From Effrenium voratum (taxonomy: Eukaryota > Sar > Dinophyceae > Suessiales > Symbiodiniaceae), in NCBI GenBank assembly GCA_963377175.1, contig CAUJNA010001604.1:1-64000 (forward strand): a stretch of DNA of 64,000 nt, in the 5' to 3' direction. This document shows, piece by piece, positions 55,600 to 64,000 of this stretch. Positions within the stretch are counted from its first letter, which is position 1. The number at the start of each line of letters is the position of its first letter. The position numbers and the translations under genes were made by a program. The notes below the pieces were generated by a model that worked only from the letters and a program-made list of their open reading frames with translations, ran no database searches and was not told the origin of the DNA.

Positions 55600-58500
55600 T
55601 GGCAAATGCCCACGAAAGCTGGGCATGCTCCACTTCAGCGTCGCTCTCGTCGTCGCTGTCGGAGTCGTATTCTTCCGCCTCTTCCGCCTCTACTGCCGCC
55701 TCTTCCGCAAAATCTTTGAGTTCCCCGCCGCGTGTTTCTTGCAGAGGCAGAGCTGCCAATGATGCAACGCCAAAAGCCGCGCCAGCAATCACCAGAAATC
55801 CGCCTTGCCCCACCTCAATGCGCAAAGAAAGCGCGCAGGCTCCAAATCTCAATTGCCACTCAAGACGTAATCAAAAGAATGCCGACGCATTTTGGCCCGA
55901 GGCAACCAATTGTGATCATGGACAGGTTGCCAAGTGGGTTCGGCCTCATTGGTTTCTGCTGTCGCTCTTGCACACGCAGTATCATCAGCTGTGTGTGTTG
56001 CGTCGGCTGGAAAAGCCGGTAAAACAATTGCTGTTTGCCATCATGCATTGAAATAGTTGCTTCAAAAGTGTAAAGCGGCTGCGCGCGCTCGCCTGCACGA
56101 AACACAGCATACGTTTACATATGCATGTCTTGTTACCCAGTGAAACAAACAAGCCCGTTCCATCTAAAAGCGCGGAAGCCGCAAGAAGTTGTCAGCTGTT
56201 AGACGCGAAGCTCAAGGATGAAGGTCTCCAGTTAACTGTCATCTGGCAGCAGCAAATAGGTGAGTCAGGGTCAGTGGCTGCGGTAGCATGTAGCGACGCA
56301 AACGAAAAGCAATGTGCAATGACCCAAACAACTTTTGCTTCGAAGCATCGGAGCCATCAACGGTTGTCATGCTCAGCAAGTCATGTTTCATGCAAACATC
56401 TCACCTTCTCTCACTTCCCAAATTGGGACTCGCCCTTTACTTGCGTACAGTGTCGTGAATCATGTCCTCTGCCAATCCAGGGACTTGTGTAAGGTGTGCG
56501 TTGCATCCAGCATCCACAAAACTTGTCACCCTTGCTGTGTGTGGTATTGGATGGCTGTGCCTGTACTGTCCCGAATGTAGCAGTCAGTTACTTGCAAAGC
56601 TCGTCACACTAGCGCTTGCCACACCTGCGCTTGCTGCCTGTGTATCAGGCTTAGAGATGTGTGGCACTTCGTGGCATTATGCGTTCGCTGTTCTTGCACG
56701 CCTTTGACGCAAATGCAAACATATTTTGGAGCTACAACGGTCCAGGAGGCTGAGATCCAGGGTCCCGGAGTCCTGGTTCCGACATACACCTATGTGCAAT
56801 ATGAAGAGTGTCGTGAACGAAATGGTCTCAAACTTCTGGCACTACGCGAAATATTTGCGTTGGCGCAGAATTGAACGGTGCTGGGTAGGATCATGAACAT
56901 GGCGTCTCAGCGGAAAGTTGAATCAATCTGATCTACAGAGCTGGCATCACCGCCAAGCCTCAGACAGACTTCCTAAGCAAAGAAGCTCGTCTCTGACATC
57001 ACAAACGGAGAAGGAAAGTCACGAACTGAGCAGCGTCCGGGAGGGGCATGTGAGTCACAGTTCAAACCTGTCCCTTATCAGCTCTCATCTGTAGGGGCTT
57101 TAATCGTGGCTCATGTGACGAGCAGCGCCATGTACGATCAAACTCACTGCTCCGTCCAAGCTCACATGGATTTTCTTTGGTGACCACTGTGCCTGTTCAG
57201 CACGTCTCTTGCTCTTGCGGTCTTCTCAGGAACGATGCTTAGGAGAAAGGGGCAAAAGGCACGTTTCGGCAAACCCTCCTGCACTTAAGCCAAGCTGTGT
57301 AAGGCGTTGCCACACAGCACCCGCGATTCTGTTCCTCCCCCACCTAAGGCTTTGTAGACGAAGCAAAGTGGTTTTCGTACACGGGAACTTAGCGGGTACT
57401 TCACTTCAGTTTATGAGAATGCTGCAAATTGTCTAAACGAGAGATGTGAGGCACAATGCCTTTTGTGAAGGCGAAACCGGTAGTAAGCCCTAAACCCAGA
57501 ATTCACCAACTTAAACCAACCAAAGGCAAAACCCAATTTCGGTGCTGACGCATACCGGCCGCGAACATCGCAAAAAAAGGCAAGCCGGACATCTGACATC
57601 AGCTCGTAAAATCCAGAAAACGGTGAATCTGTAAGGGACCTTGGCAAAATTCACTAAGTTTCCATAAAGGGGGACTCGCTTGTCCTGGCATGTTTGGATC
57701 TAGCAGGCCTGCGGGGTAAAGGCTGCCGGCTGCTGTCAGGTTCTGGTGTTTGATGAGGGTTGGGCGATTTGGGTGGCCTCAGGGAGGGTTTCGGAGCAAG
57801 GGACTCCCGAGGGCCCACTGTGGGCCCACAGTAACACTTCGTAGCACAAAAGCACATGGCCCCCATCTGCGGTAGCCAAGCCACAGCAGTGAGCAGCAAG
57901 GGCGAAGCCACTGCCCAAAGTGTGCCCCAGAAAATGACAATGCCGGTTGCAGATGCGCGGATGTCTGTTGGAAAGGACTCTTCGCAAAAGATCATTGCCA
58001 CGGAGTATCCCAAGGTCCCAGACCTGATTGAGTGTGGCTGGCTGGGGCTAGGGCAAACGATGCTTTTGCCAGCTGCTAATCTCAGCTCGATACATGTGCG
58101 TGACCAGCATGCTGGTGAGGAGCAGGGCCGGCATGTGTTGGCACAGAATGACACCTGACACTCCAATGCAGCCAGCAAGGCCAGACAGAACAATGAAGGC
58201 CCGGTGGGAGGCGGCTTTGGAGAGTGAGAGCAATGCGGCGACGACTCCAACTGGCACGCCCACGCTCACGATCAAGGTCAGCTTCTCTGCAGGGCCCAAA
58301 CCATGGGCCGACTCCGAATCCGAATCATGGGCCGCATGGGCCGAATGGCTGCTCTCGCGGAGAAGCTCCTGGCACGCGAAGTCGAAGCGACGAGTGAACG
58401 TGCCTGTTGCATCCAGGTCGCAGGCCAAATATTGCTCATCCCAAATGTCGCGATATTGCCCACACTCGCCAAAATAGAGAACAAGGCAACCTAGGCAATC

Positions 58501-59805
58501 TCGGTGCATGCAAACCCGGCCAGCGTCTCTCAATGATTTCAGCCAACTGCCATGTAGCCATCTTTAAAAGATCAGGTTGAACCAGGATCCTGTGTACATC
58601 TAAGCTTCAAGGCAATTGTCAGCTTGGAGAAAAATCAATGCAGTCCGTCCTGAAAATCTCTCCTGGAGATGCGTGCCCATGTTCATCGGACGTCTGCCCA
58701 CCTAAAGAATGCAGAAGCCGATTCTCAAGGCACTTGCAAAGTTCAAAGGAAAAAGAGACCTAGGCACATCTAGGCACCTAGGCCTCGAACGGCTGAAAAT
58801 ATTCCAAGTTGCTAGTCTGCCGCGCAGTGATGCCCGCCACGTTGTAGAGCATGGATAGGTCGTGCATTGGGGCTGGCCCCAGCTTCTTCAGGGTTTCCAG
58901 GTTCCTCAAAGGGAACTCTTTGCACGGGGACTTGGGACTGTGAGATGTATTCGCCAATTTCATCCCAGCGTCCCATTCAGCCTCGCCATTTGCTCCAGGA
59001 CAACCCTTGCCTCCACAAGTCGGCCCCTCACTGCCAGCCAGTGAGCACTCTCTTGCAGTCTTGCCACGGAGAGAAGCCTCGGTATGCACCGTGCGCGGTG
59101 TGCGCAACATTGCCATGCAGCCAACACGCAGCATAATGAAGGCAGGCGCGGCGGACCACATCACCGCCTATGGAACCAAAGGATGTCGAGCCGGGAAAGA
59201 AACAAAAGAAAGCCTTGTAAGCACAGAAGCAACTTTGCACTTCACGAGAAGGTGTCGCTCCTGTTTCCAGCAGGATTCTTGTAAATTCGGCATGAAGGCG
59301 ACCAGGCCGGAGCAGGCGTAGGTCTCCCCGACGGCCGTGAAGCTCCAGAAGGTGATGAACATGAAGGGCCGCCAATCCGCGGGCATGATCTCCGCGATCA
59401 TGGACATGGCAGGCGGCACGCCCAGACCGCAGGAAAAGCCGTGTAAAACCCTTAGCAAGACCATCGACTTGTACCCAGACGCCATCGTCATGAAGAGGCT
59501 GCAAAGGCTGATGCCCAAGTACCCCAGAACCATGGGTAGCCGTCTTCCCTTCAGGTCTGCAACGAAGCCAGCCACATAATGCCCCAAGGCCAGCCCCGTG
59601 AAAGAGAAGGCATCCTCGGTCGCTCTGAATTCGAAGCTTCTGACACCGACTTGCCAGGATTGAAGCGAGCGTCCAAGCTGCCAGCTTGCCAATCAGTCAA
59701 ATGAAATTCATGCTTCAAGGCGTGGGTGATGTTGGTCATGACCTTAGTTACACAAAAACACACAATTGCAAAACGCAGGAGACCAACACAGTAGACATGA
59801 TGCAA
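55600..59805 (-). CDS. SVOP/SV2-like major facilitator transporter, multi-exon
   Basis: Minus-strand pieces in order. The first (59805-59671) is LLRFAIVCFCVTKVMTNIT, then HEFHLTDWQAGSLD. After a 56-bp GC-AG interval comes 59614 to about 59290: FTGLALGHYVAGFVADLKGR, the MFS motif A, then RVLHGFSCGLGVPPAMSMIAE. The next certain pieces are about 58260-58080 (LTLIVSVGVPVGVVAALLSL; VILCQHMPALLLTSM) and 58030-57860 (SVAMIFCEESFPTDIRASAT), which match the C-terminal half. The piece 55852-55600 (GFLVIAGAAFGVASLAALPL, then QETRGGELKD) with an acidic tail would end it. Substrate unknown. The exon limits in the middle are uncertain. Confidence 0.65.
56052..57650. other. Large intron or intergenic region, no gene recognised
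   Basis: Lies between the last two transporter pieces. Short frames on both strands have no family resemblance. If the acidic-tail exon belongs to the transporter, this is an intron of about 2 kb. Confidence 0.4.
59615..59670 (-). other. Probable GC-AG intron, 56 bp
   Basis: On the minus strand GCTCGCTTC... to ...GACCGAG separates GAC and GATGCC. Removing it joins QAGSLD to DAFSFTGLALG, as expected between the first two membrane helices of this family. Non-canonical GC-AG introns are common in dinoflagellates. Confidence 0.5.
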
Positions 59806-60365
59806 GTAGCTATCATCCCGGCGCCTTCAGCAAGAGGTGTGAAAACCAGCATGATGAAGGTTAATAGGTGGTACCAGCCCATGCCAATCTCATTAATGAT
59901 CTCTGGGAGCCGTTGTGCCGTCAGTGGCTGTGACCGATCCGCCCGTCTCCTGACCTGCAGTGTTATCTGCGATCCTCTCAAGCTTGAAGCTTCATGACAA
60001 GCACCAGGAACATGGCAAATGGCAACTTCCGCACTTGTGATACCTTTGGCAACTGTAGCGACAACATCGGGTCCTTTACGCTTCAGAGAAAGCACGCTCT
60101 TTCTGCTCGCCTCCAGTCTCTGTCACGGTCTTGCAACATCTTGTAGCATCGTTACATCCCCTGCCTTGCTCGACTTACTCTTCAAACTGACCCTCTTGTC
60201 ATGTCGAGTCCTGAGCGCTGAGACTCTCATCACTTCACGCCTGCATCTCTGAAACGAGTGTCGGGTCGGTCTCCATGAAAGGCCTGATTATAGCTACAGC
60301 AGCTACATATATAGCTACATAGATCCCCAGACAAGTGGACAGGCTTGAGCCAAAGGCCCTGGAGT

Positions 60366-60418
60366 CGTGAACTTCAGCACATTCAGCACATTCAGCACAT
60401 TCTGCACATTCAGCAGTG
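60366..60418. repeat. CACATTCAG 9-bp tandem repeat
   Basis: Five imperfect copies. Confidence 0.85.
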
Positions 60419-60589
60419 TCAGCACTCCATTTCTCATGGCAGCTTCTGCTTAACGGCGCCTGCCTGCAGCTTTAAACATGCAGTCTCTCACACTAGAACT
60501 TGAAGACTTGAGGCCAGGACAGCTTCAAAGAAGATGCATGCCATGAAAATGATCGCCATTGCCTTGTGCGAAATGTCACAAATGTCTAA

Positions 60590-61300
60590 ACCGTGATTGG
60601 CAACTCACCTTCAGACAAGCTGCAGCATGCGCCTTTTGCAGGATTGGCATGGCCAGCTCTGGGGACATGTTGGCTCGGCACATGCCATCCACCTTGCGCC
60701 CGTGGATCTGGCCATAGCCACTCGATGCTGAGATCTGAGGCAAGGACTGCATAAATTGAGAACCCGAAGCAAGGGATGCCACCCAGTATCAAAGCCTTGC
60801 TCACCACCGGACGCAGCTTGCACAACTTGCACGCTGGTCCCTGGTCCCTCATGTTCTGCACAGTGGGCACATGGCTACGCAAGAACCCACGTGGAAGAGG
60901 GAGCGATGGCAGAACCTGCGCATTTGAGGTTGTGAAGAGGAACGACAAGCACGAGAACCGATCTCGGCCGCGGACCAATTTTGCAGAATGCAGTTGCCAG
61001 AGAATAGCACGGGAACCCTGAGCCCGAGCCACGAGTGCAAAATGTTCTGTACAGCTCCACTTCTTGCGAGGTGCAGCACCCGCAAACACTGCGGGAAGGT
61101 GAAGAGGGTGGGCCTTGAGTCTGTAGACTCTTTCGCGACTCCAATCTCGACCAAGCCCAGCGCAGAAGGGTGCAGTAGTAGCTCTTGGCCTCGAAGAGCT
61201 CGAAGGCATCCGCGAAATGTGCCCGCTGTGCCCGCTGTGCCCGCTCCCTCTGAGCGCCCTACTGCCTCTGCGTCCCCGAAGTCAAACATGGCGTCTACCG
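60590..61300 (-). CDS. Possible exons of an unidentified host gene
   Basis: Two minus-strand segments look coding. Near 61215-61120, HFADAFELFEAKSYYCTLLR then WAWSRLES reads as an amphipathic, Trp/Tyr-rich helix. Near 60850-60720, VVSKALILGGIPCFGFSIYAVLASDLS is one membrane helix. The upstream frame MFDFGDAEAV at about 61290 could be a start. No family recognised, and splice sites were not defined. The pieces might belong to the upstream part of the transporter gene. Confidence is low because overlapping frames are also open in GC-rich DNA. Confidence 0.25.
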
Positions 61301-61309
61301 CCAGCCTCT

Positions 61310-61366
61310 CGGAGTCTCGGGATGTCTCGGGATGTCTCGGGATGTCTCGGGATGTCTCGGGTCTCT
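61310..61366. repeat. 10-bp tandem repeat GATGTCTCGG
   Basis: Four to five copies, followed by the variant GGTCTCTCC. A separate GTGCCCGCT triplet repeat is at about 61218-61244. Confidence 0.9.
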
Positions 61367-61599
61367 CCGTTGGGGAATTCTCAGAATTGAAATCCGGGGC
61401 CCCGCATGCCAACCAGTGCACTGATGCCCACGGCCTCAGGCACACGTTCCCCAATGAACCAACTCACACTTTGCTCAGGCAGAAGCGGACCAAGGAGCCA
61501 TGGCAAGATCGCGTCTCTCTCAGTCGCATCCGAGCTTAATTCATAGCAGTCGCCCATTGGACTTTTACAGCTCAACTTCCCCAAGCCATTCAATATCAT

Positions 61600-63120
61600 T
61601 CAATCATTGTTTTTGTCAATGCCGATAAGTCCGACAAGTTGTTTGTTCTATATCGTGACTAGAGCCCGACATCACCACTTTGCCCTGACACACACACACA
61701 CACACTCTTCTCTTGAAAGCGCCTAGACAGAACCGCAAAGTGTCTGGCATCACAAGATGTCTAGACAAAGCGCAACAGGATGTTGGTCGCAAGGCTTGCT
61801 GAAAGCTCCTTTTCAACGTCGATGGGTTGCCGCCCCAGAAGCTTGCAGAAGGGCCTCATAGTCGCGCTCTGGATCAGTCTGCGCACAAGCCAGGCCATTG
61901 CAAAGCACAGTGATTCTCTTTTTGCAATTCAGAGACAAATCACCCTCGGACTCTTTATCAGATCTCTCAGACAGACACGGTGGGTCGGACAGAGCGCAAT
62001 GTGGGTATACCAGCGGCGAACGCGCGGGGCACTTGCCGCTGCGGGCCTTGGATTGTGAGGCGAGGGGCCAATTTGCATGCCATTCAAGTTTGGAACCCGA
62101 TGACGCCACATCCTCTTCCTCCACCTCCACCTGCCACTTTGGTTTGATCCAAATATTCTACCAGCAATGCTACAAACGCTCCTCCTCAAACTCCTCCTCT
62201 TGAGCCTCCTTTACGCGGGATGTTTGTGCATGCAATCCATGAGGAACGAAACCGTGGAACATCAAGAAAAACTAGCTGAGCAAGTCCTCGTGCCACTCGC
62301 CATCCGGCTCCTCCTGCGCCTCCTGTGTAGGGCATGCTGCTTCTGACAAGGCATAGCAGTTCTCGAACAATCCTCCTCGAATCCTTCACCATGCTGGAGA
62401 TGCTCCTGTGAACCAGTTGACTTTCAGCAAATACGCTCCCGTGCCTTGCGTCTCATAGCCAAATTCCACAACAATCACTGCCAATGTTGCGCTCAAACGT
62501 CCATCTGATGAGCTGGAGTTGATCTGTGTTCCAAAGCAGCAAGTTTCTCTGGAAATCATTTATATGATCTGATACGCTGCCTGAGATTTTCCGTATCCAA
62601 ATCAAACGGCGGTTGTCATGCAAAAAACAACATTCAAGTCGCAAAATGTTCATGATTTTAGGTTGTGAGTTACAACGCGTGCTCCCATTGTCTGGCCCAA
62701 TTTGCCGTTTTATTGGGCTTGGGATTTGCTCATGGCAAAGGTTTTTGGTGGGCTTAGGGTGTGTTTAAGGTGGATTTAGGTTTTGTTTAGGGCGACCCTC
62801 GGCGGGTGTAGGGAAGGGTGGTTTTTGCGCAGACCGTGGGACATCGTGGGACAACTCAGACCCTTTGGCCGGTCGGTTCTTCTGGCAAAACAACACGCGC
62901 GCAACCCGTCCTCCCACTCCTCCGGCGGATACTCCTTCGAAACGCACGGGCAAGTGCGCAAGTGGTTCGCGTCTCATGCAGATCTGGGCGAGCGCTTGCC
63001 AACCTCCACCCCTAACGATTTCAATCCCTGTACACCTGCGGAGTCCACATGTTGCCAATAGGGGGAGGCATTGCAGGATGTCGCGCCGATGTGGGCAGTT
63101 GCCCACTCGAAGAACACTCT
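61600..63120. other. Host sequence, no gene recognised
   Basis: Contains a (CA)n run near 61686-61706. Short overlapping frames only; no coding evidence. Confidence 0.4.
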
Positions 63121-63129
63121 GTCCCTGAT

Positions 63130-63480
63130 CCCGTATTTACTTGCTCTCTCAGCCCCTCACTCCCTCCACCCGCCCACTCACCTCACTCAACTTAGGCTCG
63201 CTGCTCGCTCGCTCGCGAACTCACCCTCACACTCACCCTCATGTCACTCACTGGCTCGCTTTCTCACTCGCTCGCTCTCCTCTCTTCGCTTCTCTTCTCT
63301 CCTCGTTTCCCTTCTCTCTCCTTTTCTCCCCTTCTCCCCATCTTGCTCTCTTCCCCTCTCTCTCTCTCTCTCGCTCTCTCTGTCTCTCTGCCTCTCTGTG
63401 TAGCTCTCTGTCGCTCTCTGTAGCTCTCTCGCACTCTCTTTTTCCTCTCCTGTCTCTCTCGCTCGGCCCCTTGTCTTTCG
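63130..63480 (+). repeat. CT-rich low-complexity tract
   Basis: CACT/CTCG-rich start passing into (CT)n. It generates long Ser/Leu-rich and Glu/Arg-rich frames that are not genes. Confidence 0.85.
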
Positions 63481-64000
63481 GGCACCCGGTAAAGCTCTCG
63501 CATGTGTTTTCTTCTCTCCGAATGGGGATCTTCTCCGTGAACGTCCACACGAGGTCGCCGATCCATCGAACGGGCGCTTCGCGGGCTTGGGTTTCAGCCT
63601 GACGCACTCCGTGAGCTTCGAGCGCTGATGTGACGAGGTGATTCTCAAGAAGAAGAGCGACAGTAGAAAGCACTGAGCGGGACAAGAGTTTGTGCTCAAG
63701 GAAAAATGGGGAGGCCGCTGGCAGTACAGTTTGGAGCCTACATCATGCGTGCAAATGGCGATGTTTTGTGGGCGGGTTCCAAGAACATGTAGGATCCAGG
63801 CATTTGTGCCATTAGCCTAGAGAGAGTGGATGAGAAGACGATCGTCATCTGCTACGCGTGGAGGTTCATACAAAGGAGAGACAAGGACTCCCGCTCTGCG
63901 ACGCCCAGTCAGGTCTGCAGACGAGGATGGTAGCGGCCCTAAAGCCGGTGGAATTTCTCAAGCGCACAGGCCTCTCCACATCGTTGAGCTGATCGGCATC
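63481..64000. other. No gene recognised
   Basis: GC-balanced host sequence after the CT tract. No repeat or protein motif was seen. Confidence 0.4.

Noticed and set aside
63141..63699. Long Ser/Leu-rich and Glu/Arg-rich frames on opposite strands
   Set aside because: Both come from the (CT)n tract and are low-complexity artefacts.

Overview
The window looks like nuclear DNA of a dinoflagellate or a similar protist. It has GC-rich, gene-poor, repeat-laden sequence with broken Ty1/copia elements of the kind common in dinoflagellates, and at least one multi-exon transporter gene with a probable GC-AG intron. Set into it are AT-rich viral insertions whose base composition is wholly different. 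The species cannot be named from the sequence alone.

Layout. Positions 1-9557 form one giant palindrome: every base x in the outer arms pairs with 9558-x, and the centre (about 4.08-5.48 kb) is extremely A/T-rich and homopolymeric. The arms carry a decayed copia reverse transcriptase and a possible membrane protein. 9.6-15.1 kb holds diverged repeats and gag-like remnants on the minus strand. 15117-25029 is a nearly complete LTR retrotransposon (two LTRs, CCCCC target duplication, tRNA-primer site, gag, protease, a deleted integrase, a methyltransferase-like segment, RT, RNase H and an endonuclease/exonuclease/phosphatase-fold ORF).

25.05-53.69 kb is a three-layer nest. The oldest layer is a degraded DNA-virus-like element (25.05-25.82 and 50.60-53.69 kb) encoding a superfamily-1 helicase fused to an HNH-like zinc domain, an integrase and zinc-finger proteins. 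The helicase is split by a copia gag-protease fragment (25.83-28.41 and 50.34-50.60 kb). That gag is in turn split by an almost intact 21.9-kb Polinton/Polinton-like virus (28411-50334) with 433-bp terminal inverted repeats and a GGGGG target duplication. Removing the element and one GGGGG restores the gag frame exactly.

The Polinton-like virus encodes a protein-primed DNA polymerase B, a retroviral-type integrase, an A32-type packaging ATPase, a major capsid protein, a probable penton protein, a fibre with an intramolecular chaperone (S74) domain, a lipase-like protein, a C5-cytosine methyltransferase and many small zinc-binding proteins. No capsid protease is evident. It appears to use two promoter classes: TTAAAG boxes 33-40 nt upstream of replication-side and terminal genes, and TCTA boxes close to the start of many structural-side genes. 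The TCTA box resembles the late promoter shared by Cafeteria roenbergensis virus and the virophage mavirus. AT-rich perfect hairpins follow stop codons, as in mimivirid mRNA 3' ends. Together these suggest, as inference, a virus whose late genes are read by a giant-virus transcription system. A family of short GC-rich palindromic sequences is inserted in frame in several of its genes.

53.7-64 kb returns to host sequence: a minus-strand SVOP/SV2-like major facilitator transporter in pieces, another membrane-protein candidate, minisatellites and a CT-rich tract.
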